Of a stretch of DNA of 48,052 nt, positions 18,453 through 27,251 are shown piece after piece. Source of the stretch: Sandaracinaceae bacterium (GTDB taxonomy: Bacteria > Myxococcota_A > Polyangia > Polyangiales > Sandaracinaceae); NCBI GenBank assembly GCA_019694315.1, contig JAIBCE010000017.1, positions 1 to 48,052 on the forward strand. The letters are read 5' to 3'. The notes below the pieces were generated by a model. The model had not been told where the DNA came from and searched no databases. It worked only from the letters and a program-made list of their open reading frames with translations. Numbering within the stretch: the stretch's first letter is position 1; every line of letters begins with the position of its first letter. A program made the translations under genes and the position numbers.

Positions 18453-18869
18453 ATGCGCCGCGCGTTCTCGATCGCCGTCTATCCCCGACACGGATCGCAC
18501 GTGCTGCTCATCCACCATCGGCGCCTCGGCAAGTGGCTGCCCCCCGGCGGCGAGCTGGAAGAGGGTGAGACGCCGCTCGAGGCGGCGGCGCGCGAGCTGC
18601 TCGAGGAGACCGGGCTGCGCGGCACCTTCCCCCGGACCAGCGAGATCGACGGCGTTCCTCTCGGTCTCATCGGCTACGAGGAGCACGTGGCGGGGAGCAA
18701 GGGCCTGCACATGAATTTCGTGTTCGTGTGCGACGTGCCGAGCCGCGAGGTGGTCGCGAACGACGAGTTCACCGCTCACCGGTGGGTCGACCTCGACGAC
18801 GGCCCGTGGGATCTGGCGCCACCGAACGTCCGACAGCTCGCGGTGCTGGCGCTCGGCGCTCCCCGGTGA
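18453..18869 (+). CDS. Nudix hydrolase
   Basis: 138 residues. A perfect Nudix box lies at 33-55 (GELEEGETPLEAAARELLEETGL, fitting GX5EX7REUXEEXGU), with the Glu cluster that binds Mg2+. Nudix enzymes cleave nucleoside diphosphate derivatives; the substrate is not predictable here. The trailing HMNFVFVCDV and HRWVDLDD are typical. The ATG at 18453 is chosen over the GTG at 18438 because family similarity starts at RRAFSIAVY. Its stop overlaps the next gene's GTG start (GTGA). Confidence 0.88.
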   Translation: MRRAFSIAVYPRHGSHVLLIHHRRLGKWLPPGGELEEGETPLEAAARELLEETGLRGTFPRTSEIDGVPLGLIGYEEHVAGSKGLHMNFVFVCDVPSREVVANDEFTAHRWVDLDDGPWDLAPPNVRQLAVLALGAPR

Positions 18870-19804
18870 CACAACGCGCCCCCGTGCGGGCCCTGCTCCT
18901 CCTGACACTCGCTTCCGCGGGCTGTGGCGGTGACCTCGTCGCCGATGCGTCCGCTGCGCCCGACGCCGGGGCGGCGGACGATGCTCCCGGCCTCGATGCC
19001 TCCGGACTGGACGCGTCGGGCCTCGACGCGAGGGGCCTCGACGCGCCAGGGCCCGACTCGACCATGGCGAGCGACGGCGCGGTCGTGGCACCGATCCCAC
19101 CGCCCCCGAACGCCGCCTTCGACTACCAGCTCGGGGGCGGGTACCCGCCCCCGGCTGACGTCCGTGTGGTGTCACGCGACCGGCACGACTCGCCGGCGGT
19201 GGGCTTCTACAACATCTGCTACGTGAACGGCTTCCAGACTCAGCCGGACGAAGAGGCCTTCTGGTTGGGGGCCCACCCCGAGCTGATCCTGCGCGATGCC
19301 GCCGGCGACCCCGTGGTCGACCCTGACTGGAACGAGATGCTGCTCGACATCCGCACGCCCGAGACCCGATCCGCGCTGACCGAGATCGTCGGCGGCTGGA
19401 TCGCCCAGTGCGCACGCGACGGCTTCGATGCGGTCGAGATCGACAACCTCGACACCTATTCGCGCTCCGGCGGTGCGATCTCGATCGAGGATGCGATCGC
19501 CTTCCAGGCTGGCCTGAGCGACCTGGCCCACGCGAACGGTCTCGCGATCGCTCAGAAGAACGCCGCCGAGATCGCGTCCCGACGCGCCGAGCTCCACACG
19601 GACTTCGCCGTCGTCGAAGAGTGCGCTCGGTACGACGAATGCCCAGTGTTCACGGACGCTTACGGCAGGAACGTCTTGGAGATCGAGTACGAGCGCGCGA
19701 GCTTCGACGCCGCCTGCGCCGACCACCCCGACCTCTCCGTGATCCTACGGGACGTCGATTTGACTACGCCCAGCGACCCCTCCTACGTGTACGATGCCTG
19801 CTGA
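18866..19804 (+). CDS. GH114-like endo-alpha-1,4-polygalactosaminidase lipoprotein
   Basis: 312 residues from the GTG at 18866. The lipoprotein signal ends SAGC (Cys 20), followed by a linker with four 5-residue repeats (GLDAS, GLDAS, GLDAR, GLDAP). The remainder is a TIM-barrel of the GH114/TM1410 group: VGFYNICYVNGF, DPDWNEMLLDIRTPETRSAL and DGFDAVEIDNLDTYSRS, the last carrying the acidic residues of the active site. Such enzymes cleave galactosaminogalactan-type polysaccharide, fitting a surface enzyme for degrading fungal or bacterial matrix. Translationally coupled to the Nudix gene. Confidence 0.83.
   Translation: MTQRAPVRALLLLTLASAGCGGDLVADASAAPDAGAADDAPGLDASGLDASGLDARGLDAPGPDSTMASDGAVVAPIPPPPNAAFDYQLGGGYPPPADVRVVSRDRHDSPAVGFYNICYVNGFQTQPDEEAFWLGAHPELILRDAAGDPVVDPDWNEMLLDIRTPETRSALTEIVGGWIAQCARDGFDAVEIDNLDTYSRSGGAISIEDAIAFQAGLSDLAHANGLAIAQKNAAEIASRRAELHTDFAVVEECARYDECPVFTDAYGRNVLEIEYERASFDAACADHPDLSVILRDVDLTTPSDPSYVYDAC
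18989..19048 (+). repeat. 15-bp tandem repeat (4 copies) in lipoprotein linker
   Basis: Four units of the form GGN CTN GAY GCN NNN encode GLDA plus a variable residue. Units start at 18989, 19004, 19019 and 19034. The array lies in the tether of the GH114 lipoprotein and is a likely site of length variation. Confidence 0.75.
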
Positions 19805-19848
19805 ACGGACGAGCGGGATCGCGCAACACTGCCCGCTCCACCAACCCG

Positions 19849-19864
19849 ACACGCCGCGGCGTGT
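19849..19864. promoter_or_regulatory. 16-bp perfect palindrome
   Basis: ACACGCCGCGGCGTGT is a perfect dyad 45 bp after the GH114 stop and 40 bp before the giant-lipoprotein promoter. Without a spacer loop or T-run it fits a dimeric repressor operator better than a terminator. The regulator is unknown. Confidence 0.4.
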
Positions 19865-19903
19865 GCTTTCTCACGATTTCCGGGGGGCCCTCACGGGGCC
19901 CGG

Positions 19904-19930
19904 TTGACTTCTGGTGGCCTTGGGAATACT
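19904..19930 (+). promoter_or_regulatory. candidate sigma70 promoter of the giant lipoprotein gene
   Basis: TTGACT at 19904-19909 and AATACT at 19925-19930 with a 15-bp spacer. CGGGGCCC occurs immediately before the -35 (19895-19902) and again just after the -10 (19933-19940), with a further GGGGGCCC at 19883-19890, an arrangement suggesting a regulator footprint over the promoter. Leader about 80 nt. Confidence 0.45.
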
Positions 19931-20017
19931 CCCGGGGCCCTGGGGGGTGGCGTCCAGCCATCCTGTTTGATAGCGCCCTAGCGCAGAGATCCTTGGTTTC
20001 CCGAAAGGATGTGGCGG

Positions 20018-23000
20018 ATGATGAGACTGACTAGTCGAACTACAGTGCCGTTGCTCGGCGCCGCGCTGCTCGCGGTCGCTGGCTGCAACTGCGACTCGAA
20101 CCCTACGGTCGACGCGGGCGTTCCGTTCGACGCGCCGATCGCGCCGCCCGACGCGTTCGTGGCTGCGGCTGAGCTGACGATCTCCCCGGCCCTTTCCGAC
20201 TTCGGCGACGTGGTCGTGGGCGAGACCAGCTCTGCCACGACGTTCACGGTCACCAACGTCGGCACGGGCAGCACCAGCGCCCTGTCCGCGACGTTCGGCG
20301 GCTCTGGCGCGTCCGACTTCCGGTTCGCGACGAACACCTGCGCCGGCATGCGCCTCGCGCCGGACGACACCTGCACGATCTCCGTCGAGTTCCGTCCCAC
20401 CGCCGAAGGCGGCTCCTCGGCGACGCTCACGGTCGCAGGTGGAGACGTCTCTGCCGTCGCGACGCTCGAGGGCAACGGCGCCCGCAACGCCGGTCTGGCC
20501 ATCACGCCGACGCCCTACAACTTCGGCGATGCGGTCATCGGCATGCCGACGGCGCCCCACGAGTTCACGGTCCGGAACACCGGCGAAGCGACCTCGGGCA
20601 ACCTCGACATCACGATCAGCGGCCTCGACGGCTCGCAGTTCGAGCTCGGCGCCGACACCTGCTCGGGCAACACGATCGCGGCGGGCGCGACCTGCACGGT
20701 CGAAGTGATCTACAACCCGACGACCTCGGGCGTCCACATGGGCACCCTCCAGGCGACGGCGGATCCGGGCTCGACGGCCACGGCCGCCCTTCAGGGCCGC
20801 GCGGCCACCGAGGCCTCGCTTCGTCTCCTCCCCGGCTCGCAGAACTTCGGCTCGGTCGTCACGGGCAGCTCGAGCACGGACGTGACGTTCACGCTCTCGA
20901 ACCCGGGCGGCGTCGCCACCGGCACGATCACCCACATGTTCACGGGCGCGAACGCTGCTGAGTTCAGCATCGTGTCGAGCACGTGCGCTGGCGCCCCCCT
21001 CGCGGGCCTCGCGTCCTGCACCATCGTCGTGCGCTTCAACGCCACGACGGCGGGCGACAAGACCGCCAGCCTCGACGTCACCGACGGCACGCTGACGGCG
21101 TCGGCGTCGCTGACGGCGACCGCCGTCACGCCGGGCTCGCTCATCTTCGAGCCCTCGACGCGTGACTTCGGCGACTCGGCCCTCGGCTCGCCCACGGGCG
21201 CGACGACGTTCACCCTCCGCAACACGGGCGGATCGGCCACGACGGCGATCACGGTCGCGGTCGCGGGCGCGAACGCCGCAGACTTCCCGATCGTCTCGGG
21301 CGGCGATGGCTGCTCGGGCGCCGTTCTCCCGGCGGCGGGTACCTGCACGGTCGCCGTGCTCTTCAACCCGACGGCGTCGGGCGGTCGCTCCGCCACGCTT
21401 CGCGCGCAGGCCGCCACTGGCAGCCCTGCGACGGCTGCTCTCACCGGCAACGGTGTGGTCGCTGCCGCCATCGAGGTCACGCCGACCGCGGCTGACTTCG
21501 GCTCCGTCGCGACCGGCGCGAGCAGCTCGAACGTCAGCTTCACCGTCCGGAACACCGGCGGCGCGCCGACGACGATCCCGACGGTCTCGCTCACCGGCGT
21601 CCAGTCCACGCAGTGGAGCATCGTCTCCAACGGCTGCACGGCGTCGATCCCCGGCGGCGGCACCTGCGACGTCGTCCTCCGTTTCAGCCCGACCTCCACG
21701 GGCGGTAAGACGGCGGTCCTCAACGTGACGGCGACCACGGGTGGCTCGGACACGTCCGACCTCTCCGGCATGGGCATCAGCCCGGCCGCGGTCTCCCTCA
21801 CGCCCACGGCCGTGGCCTTCGGCCAGGTGGCCGAGACGACGACGGGCGTGCAGAGCGTCATCGTCAGCAACAGCGGCGCCGAGGCCATCACGGCGCTCTC
21901 GTCGAGCGTCACGGGCACGGGCTACAGCATCCTGCCGAGCAGCACGTGCACCACGACCCTCGCGGGTGGTGGCAACTGCCGCCTCGACATCCAGTTCGCG
22001 CCTGCGCAGGGCGCGGCGGGTGGCGCCAACCCCGGCACCGACGTGGCGGGCACCCTGTCCGTCAGCGCGACCCCCGCGGGCTCGCCTGCGATCATGCTCA
22101 CCGCCGCGCTCAGCGCGACGGCGATCCCCGACCTCCGCATCACCCCGCAGGGTGGCGACGCGTTCGCGAGCGTCATCATCGGCGAGACCGCGACGCGTGA
22201 GTACCTCATCACGAACAACACCGGCATGGCCGTCACGGGCTTCACGGTCGCTCCGCCCTCGACCCCCGCGGCCGAGTGGAACCGCGTTCCGGCGAGCGCC
22301 AGCGACTGCGGCGCCACCCTCGCGGCCGCCTCGTCTTGCCGCGTCGCCCTCCGCCTCATCCCGGCGGGTACCCCCGGCGCGCGCACGGTGAACCTCGTCG
22401 TCAGCGGCACGACCACCGGCCCCGTGACCGAGACCCTCGCGGTCAACGGCACGGCGCGTGGTGCGCTCCGCTGGACCGGCTGGCGCCTCTCCTTCGACGG
22501 CGCCGCGAACTGCCCCGTGGGCACCTGCCCCTTCAGCGGCACCTTCCCGGCAGCGTTCGGAAACCGCGCCCTCGGTCGTCTCTACGAGATCACCCTCCGC
22601 GCGACCAACGAGCGCCCGTCGACTGCGACGACGCAGATCACGACCTCGCCCTCCTTCACGGGCGCGATGAACATCGTCTCCGACAACTGCTCGGGCCAGA
22701 CCGTGGCCGGCGGTGGCACCTGTGACGTCGTCGTCCGCTACTACCCGCAGACCGCGGGCACGTCGGCGAGCGGCAACGTGCAGCTCCTCACCGGCAGCGG
22801 CGGCACGCTCCAGACCACCCCGAACCCGACGACCCCGATGGTCACGGGCGCGGCGATCCTGGGCGCGACCATCACCGTCACCCCGACCGGCTCGGTCGCG
22901 GCTCCGGTGGACTTCGGCACCGTCGTCGCCACCCGCTCTGCGGACCAGGTGTTCACCGTTCGCAACACGGGCGCGGTTGCTACCGGTCCGCTCTCCATCG

Positions 23001-25333
23001 GCCTCGAGAACTTCGGCACCCCGGCTGAGTTCACCATCGTCGCCGGCGGCATGGGCGCCTGCGTCGCGGGTTCGACGCTCGCCGCGGCTGGCGCCATGGG
23101 CGACACCTGCACCGTGACCATCCGCTTCGCCCCCAGCCAGGCGGCGGCCACGGGCGTGGACAACAACCGCCTCTTCACGGTCAGCCAGCCCGGCCAGGCC
23201 GTGACGACCTCGCTCCGTGCACGCGTGGGCTCGCAGCTCACGCTCACGCCCGCCACCTTGGTCACGCTGACCACGGCGTCGGGCACGACCAGCGCGGTGC
23301 AGCCCTTCACCGTGACGAACGTCGGCACGACCGCGATCGCCGCGGTGACCGTGGCGGTGACGGACGCGGGCGGCGCGGTGGCCTTCAACTTCCCGCTCAC
23401 CGGCAACACCTGCGCGGGCCTCGCGGCCGGCGCGACCTGCACGTTCAACGTGGCCTTCGCGCCCACGGCGCCTGGTACCGTCAACCGTGAGGTCCGCGTC
23501 TCGAACGCGGCCTACGTCCCCAACGTCGCGCGCGTGGCGATGACCCCGATCCGCGGCGTCTCGCAGAACCCGGCCGCCCTCGTGGTCAGCCCGACCTCCG
23601 GCTCCGGCTGGAGCGGCGCCGTGTCGTTCGGCTGGGTTGCGACGGGCTCGGTCACGTCGCCGCTCACGTTCACCGTGCGCAACACGGGTGACGTCCCGAC
23701 GGGCCCCATCTCGGTGTCCATCGACCTCGCGTCGCCGTTCAGCTGCTACGGCAACCCCACCACCTCGCGCGACTGGTTCGAGGTCGTCTCGACGACCTGC
23801 TCCGGCCCGCTCGCTGGCGGTGCGACGTGCACCGCGACGCTCCGTGGCCGTGGCCCGGCTGCTGAGCCCAACTGTATCGCCTCGTGGACCTGGCGCGCGA
23901 CCGATGGCGCCGTCTCCGGCGTGGGCAACATCGAGGTCGCCTCGATCGGTGCGACGGGCCTCCTCGTCACCCCGAGCGCGTACGACTTCGGTACGGTGGT
24001 CGGAGGCACGGTCAGCGCCGCGCAGACCTTCACCGTCACGAACGGGTCGGCGGCGACTGTCTCGATCACGAGCGCGCCCGCCATCCCTGCGCCCTTCGCC
24101 CTCGTGGGCGGCAGCAACACCTGCACCGTCGGCCGGAACCTCCTGCCCGGCGACACCTGCTCGTACGGCGTGACGTTCAACCCCGTCGCTGGCATGCCCG
24201 GCATCTACCAGCGCACGGTCACGATGGACGGCAGCGGCGGCTTCAACTCGAACGGCAGCGTGCTCGGTACGGCTGTGAACCCGGCAGCGCTCGGGCTCTC
24301 GCCCGCGGACGCAGCACCGGACTACCCGAACACGGTGGCAGGCGAGACCTCGACGATCACCTACACCCTGAGCAACACCGGCGGCGTTTCGACCGCGATG
24401 GCTCCGGCCATCACGCTGACGGGCGCGGATCCGGGTCAGTTCTCGATCCCGGCTGCGGCCAACACCTGCACCGCGGCCCTCACGGCCGCCGGCACGGGTC
24501 CGACCGAGCGCTGCACCTTCGACGTCGTGTTCGCGCCGACCGGTGCTGGCGCGCGTACGGCCACGGTCAACATCAACGCGGGTGGCACGGCGACGGCGAC
24601 GCGCAACCTGTCGGCGACCGGCGTGGGCGCGGGCGTGCTGGGCATCAGCCCGAGCGCTCCGACCGTCTGCGCGGACCGCACGGCGGGCACGGGCACGCTC
24701 GACTTCGCGGTCTGCCAGACCTACACCATCACGAACGGCGGTGGCTCGCCCACGCAGCCCCTGTCGCTCGCGGTGACGGGTGACTTCCGCATCCAGGACA
24801 ACTCGACCTGCATCCCGGTTGCGGATCGCGGCCCTGGCACCACCACGGGCGCGGCGTCGCGCACGGGCGTTTCGCTGCCCGCGACGGGCGCCAACACCTG
24901 CACGGTCATCGTGCAGTACACGCCGCAGGCGGTGGGCGCCGACTCGGGCGTCCTCACCGTGGGCGCCACCGGTATCGCGAACGTGACGGCCAGCCTCAGC
25001 GGCAACGGCCTGAGCGCTCTCGTGCTGACGAGCGGCAGCCCGGCGTTCGGCTCGACGCCGAGCGGCAGCGGCATGGGCGTCACGCGCACGTTCCGGTTCA
25101 CCAACCAGGGTGAGCCGACGACGGGCACGCTGACCTACGCCATCACCGGCACCGCGTTCGACGTGACGGCCGACACCTGCTCGGGTGTCGCCCTCGCGCG
25201 CACCGGGTTCTGCGACATCAGCGTGCGCTTCGTCCCGACGGGCGCTGCTGGCTCGTACAGCGAGACCCTGACCGTCACGGACGGCACCGCCGAGAAGCGC
25301 GCTGTCGTCACGATGATGGGCTCGGGCACCTGA
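20018..25333 (+). CDS. giant lipoprotein of 15 choice-of-anchor-D-like repeats
   Basis: 1,771 residues. The lipoprotein signal ends VAGC (Cys 23), followed by a short Asp/Pro/Ala linker. From about residue 48 to the end I count 15 Ig-like beta-sandwich units of 90-125 residues (ASPM-SPD2-Hydin / choice-of-anchor-D group). Each opens with a strand such as LTISPALSDFGDVVVGE, then FTVTNVGTG, and ends with a strand and GNG or similar. Every unit holds a Cys pair in the form TCxG...GxTC, probably a disulfide. No catalytic motif is present, so a surface stalk or adhesin is likely. The ATG at 20018 has AAAGGA 8 nt upstream; ATGs at 20009 and 20021 are alternatives. A strong terminator follows. Confidence 0.88.
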   Translation: MMRLTSRTTVPLLGAALLAVAGCNCDSNPTVDAGVPFDAPIAPPDAFVAAAELTISPALSDFGDVVVGETSSATTFTVTNVGTGSTSALSATFGGSGASDFRFATNTCAGMRLAPDDTCTISVEFRPTAEGGSSATLTVAGGDVSAVATLEGNGARNAGLAITPTPYNFGDAVIGMPTAPHEFTVRNTGEATSGNLDITISGLDGSQFELGADTCSGNTIAAGATCTVEVIYNPTTSGVHMGTLQATADPGSTATAALQGRAATEASLRLLPGSQNFGSVVTGSSSTDVTFTLSNPGGVATGTITHMFTGANAAEFSIVSSTCAGAPLAGLASCTIVVRFNATTAGDKTASLDVTDGTLTASASLTATAVTPGSLIFEPSTRDFGDSALGSPTGATTFTLRNTGGSATTAITVAVAGANAADFPIVSGGDGCSGAVLPAAGTCTVAVLFNPTASGGRSATLRAQAATGSPATAALTGNGVVAAAIEVTPTAADFGSVATGASSSNVSFTVRNTGGAPTTIPTVSLTGVQSTQWSIVSNGCTASIPGGGTCDVVLRFSPTSTGGKTAVLNVTATTGGSDTSDLSGMGISPAAVSLTPTAVAFGQVAETTTGVQSVIVSNSGAEAITALSSSVTGTGYSILPSSTCTTTLAGGGNCRLDIQFAPAQGAAGGANPGTDVAGTLSVSATPAGSPAIMLTAALSATAIPDLRITPQGGDAFASVIIGETATREYLITNNTGMAVTGFTVAPPSTPAAEWNRVPASASDCGATLAAASSCRVALRLIPAGTPGARTVNLVVSGTTTGPVTETLAVNGTARGALRWTGWRLSFDGAANCPVGTCPFSGTFPAAFGNRALGRLYEITLRATNERPSTATTQITTSPSFTGAMNIVSDNCSGQTVAGGGTCDVVVRYYPQTAGTSASGNVQLLTGSGGTLQTTPNPTTPMVTGAAILGATITVTPTGSVAAPVDFGTVVATRSADQVFTVRNTGAVATGPLSIGLENFGTPAEFTIVAGGMGACVAGSTLAAAGAMGDTCTVTIRFAPSQAAATGVDNNRLFTVSQPGQAVTTSLRARVGSQLTLTPATLVTLTTASGTTSAVQPFTVTNVGTTAIAAVTVAVTDAGGAVAFNFPLTGNTCAGLAAGATCTFNVAFAPTAPGTVNREVRVSNAAYVPNVARVAMTPIRGVSQNPAALVVSPTSGSGWSGAVSFGWVATGSVTSPLTFTVRNTGDVPTGPISVSIDLASPFSCYGNPTTSRDWFEVVSTTCSGPLAGGATCTATLRGRGPAAEPNCIASWTWRATDGAVSGVGNIEVASIGATGLLVTPSAYDFGTVVGGTVSAAQTFTVTNGSAATVSITSAPAIPAPFALVGGSNTCTVGRNLLPGDTCSYGVTFNPVAGMPGIYQRTVTMDGSGGFNSNGSVLGTAVNPAALGLSPADAAPDYPNTVAGETSTITYTLSNTGGVSTAMAPAITLTGADPGQFSIPAAANTCTAALTAAGTGPTERCTFDVVFAPTGAGARTATVNINAGGTATATRNLSATGVGAGVLGISPSAPTVCADRTAGTGTLDFAVCQTYTITNGGGSPTQPLSLAVTGDFRIQDNSTCIPVADRGPGTTTGAASRTGVSLPATGANTCTVIVQYTPQAVGADSGVLTVGATGIANVTASLSGNGLSALVLTSGSPAFGSTPSGSGMGVTRTFRFTNQGEPTTGTLTYAITGTAFDVTADTCSGVALARTGFCDISVRFVPTGAAGSYSETLTVTDGTAEKRAVVTMMGSGT

Positions 25334-25376
25334 GCTGAGCGAAGCGCTCCGCGGCCGACGCGGAGACCACCGACGG

Positions 25377-25412
25377 CCCCCGGCTCCTCACGGAGTCGGG
25401 GGTTCGTCTTTT
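25377..25412 (+). terminator. rho-independent terminator after the giant lipoprotein gene
   Basis: An 11-bp stem CCCCCGGCTCC / GGAGTCGGGGG (one G-T wobble) with a TCAC loop is followed by TTCGTCTTTT. It lies 44 bp after the stop codon. Confidence 0.85.
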
Positions 25413-25457
25413 CCGTCGACCGGAGACGCGTCGAGCCGCGCCCGTCGAGCCACGTGC

Positions 25458-25463
25458 TAGCTT
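25458..25463 (+). promoter_or_regulatory. start-proximal -10 element of gatC
   Basis: TGC-TAGCTT (extended -10-like, TANNNT) ends 10 nt before the gatC ATG at 25474. No Shine-Dalgarno is seen between them. Confidence 0.4.
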
Positions 25464-25473
25464 CGCGGCCCCC

Positions 25474-25773
25474 ATGAGCGAACGAATCTCTCTGGACGAA
25501 ACACGCAAGGTCGCGAAGCTGGCGCGGCTCGCGCTCTCCGACGACGAGCTCGAGCGGATGCGCGGCGACCTCGACGGCATCCTCGACTGGATGGCCGCGC
25601 TCGCGAAGCTCGACACGGCGGGCGTCGACCCGACCTTCCACGCCGTGGAGATGGTCACGCCGCTCCGCGCCGACGAGGTGCGCGAGGGGCTGCGCCACAG
25701 CGAGGCCCTTCGCGCCGCTGCACGCTCCGATCAGGGTGGCTTCGCGGTGCCCAAGGTCATGGAGGGCGAGTGA
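25474..25773 (+). CDS. gatC: Asp-tRNA(Asn)/Glu-tRNA(Gln) amidotransferase subunit C
   Basis: 99 residues, typical GatC. It opens SLDETRKVAKLARLALSDDE and continues LDGILDWMAAL and VTPLRADEVREG, the conserved belt that wraps GatA and GatB and stabilises the complex. First gene of gatC-gatA-gatB, each overlapping the next. The operon amidates misacylated tRNAs, implying that Asn-tRNA and/or Gln-tRNA is made indirectly in this organism. Confidence 0.95.
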   Translation: MSERISLDETRKVAKLARLALSDDELERMRGDLDGILDWMAALAKLDTAGVDPTFHAVEMVTPLRADEVREGLRHSEALRAAARSDQGGFAVPKVMEGE

Positions 25774-27251
25774 TGTTGCATGCGGCCTCAGCAAGCGCGC
25801 TCCGAGAGCGTGTGGTGAGCGGCGAGCTCCGCGCGGTCGACATCGCCCGCTCCGCGCTCGACCAGATCGTCGGTGCGGATGCCCGCATCGGCTCCTTCCT
25901 TCACGTCGATGGCGAGGGCGCGCTCGCGCAGGCAGCTGCCGTCGATCGTGCGCGCGCCGCGGGCGAGACCCTCGGGCCTCTCGCCGGCGTGCCGATCGCG
26001 CTCAAGGACAACCTCTGCGTGCGCGGTGTCCCCGCCACCTGCGCCTCGAAGATCCTCGAGGGCTGGATCGCCCCGTACGACGCGACCGTCGTCGAACGTC
26101 TCCGGGCGGCAGGCGCCGTGATCGTCGGCAAGACGAACATGGACGAGTTCGCGATGGGCAGCTCGAACGAGACCTCGGCCTACAAGCTCGTACACAACCC
26201 GTGGGACCTCTCGCGGGCGCCAGGTGGCAGCTCCGGTGGCTCGGCGGCGTCTGTCGCGGCAGGCATGGCGCCGCTCTCCCTCGGCTCCGACACGGGCGGC
26301 TCGGTGCGCCAGCCCGCGGCCTTCTGCGGGCTCGTCGCGCTCAAGCCCACGTACGGTCGCGTGTCGCGCTTCGGCCTCATCGCGTTCGCGTCGTCGCTCG
26401 ATCAGATCGGGCCGTTTGCACGCGACGTGCGTGACTGCGCGATCGTGAGCGAGGTGATCTCGGGCCGCGATCCCCGCGACGCGACGAGCGTGGACCTGCC
26501 CGTGGGCAGCTACGTCTCGGAGCTGGGTCGCGATGTCCGCGGGCTTCGCGTGGGTGTCGTCCGCTCCACGCTCGCCGAAGGCTGCGAGCCGGGCGTCGTC
26601 AGCGCGATCGACGCTTCGATCGACACGCTCCGTCGCCTCGGCTGCGAGATCGTCGACGTCGCGCTCCCCACGGCGGAGCATGCGGTGAGCGCGTACTACA
26701 TCGTCGCCCCCGCCGAGTGCAGCTCGAACCTCGCGCGCTTCGACGGCATGCGGTACGGGCCGCGCGTCGAGTCGCCCGATCTCCTCGAGACGTACGGCAA
26801 GACGCGCGCGCTCTTCGGCCGCGAGGTGCGGCGCAGGATCATGTTGGGCACGTACGTGCTCTCGGCCGGCTACTACGATGCGTTCTACGCCAAGGCGCAG
26901 AAGGCGCGGACGCTCATCTCCCGTGACTACGCGGCGGCCTTCGAGCGCTGCGACGTCGTGCTCACGCCGACCGCGCCCTCGGTCGCCTTCGGCCTCGGCG
27001 CCAAGACGAAGAACCCCCTCGAGATGTACCTCGCCGACATCTTCACGCTGCCGCCGAGCCTCGCAGGCCTGCCCGCGATCAGCGTGCCCTGTGGCCTCTC
27101 GGACGGCCTGCCCGTGGGCCTGCAGCTCACGGCGAAGGCCTTCGACGAGGGCACGCTCTTCCGCGTCGCGTCGGCGTTCGAGCACGCGACCGATCACCAC
27201 GCGCATCGCGCGCCGGGCTTTGCCACGGCGTCGGTCGGAGGTGCAGCATGA
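25773..27251 (+). CDS. gatA: Asp-tRNA(Asn)/Glu-tRNA(Gln) amidotransferase subunit A
   Basis: 492 residues, normal length. GatA is the amidase that releases ammonia from glutamine. The amidase-signature triad is complete: Lys78 in PIALKDN, Ser153 in GGSSGGSAAS and nucleophile Ser177 in GSDTGGSVRQPA. ATG 25773 shares a base with the gatC stop and has GGAGGG 7 nt upstream; GTG 25770 is an alternative. It overlaps gatB by 4 nt. Confidence 0.97.
   Translation: MLHAASASALRERVVSGELRAVDIARSALDQIVGADARIGSFLHVDGEGALAQAAAVDRARAAGETLGPLAGVPIALKDNLCVRGVPATCASKILEGWIAPYDATVVERLRAAGAVIVGKTNMDEFAMGSSNETSAYKLVHNPWDLSRAPGGSSGGSAASVAAGMAPLSLGSDTGGSVRQPAAFCGLVALKPTYGRVSRFGLIAFASSLDQIGPFARDVRDCAIVSEVISGRDPRDATSVDLPVGSYVSELGRDVRGLRVGVVRSTLAEGCEPGVVSAIDASIDTLRRLGCEIVDVALPTAEHAVSAYYIVAPAECSSNLARFDGMRYGPRVESPDLLETYGKTRALFGREVRRRIMLGTYVLSAGYYDAFYAKAQKARTLISRDYAAAFERCDVVLTPTAPSVAFGLGAKTKNPLEMYLADIFTLPPSLAGLPAISVPCGLSDGLPVGLQLTAKAFDEGTLFRVASAFEHATDHHAHRAPGFATASVGGAA

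Noticed and set aside
20018..25333. Nucleotide repeat array or CRISPR-like structure in the giant gene
   Set aside because: Repeats are protein-level only; nucleotide units diverge and have no fixed period or spacers.
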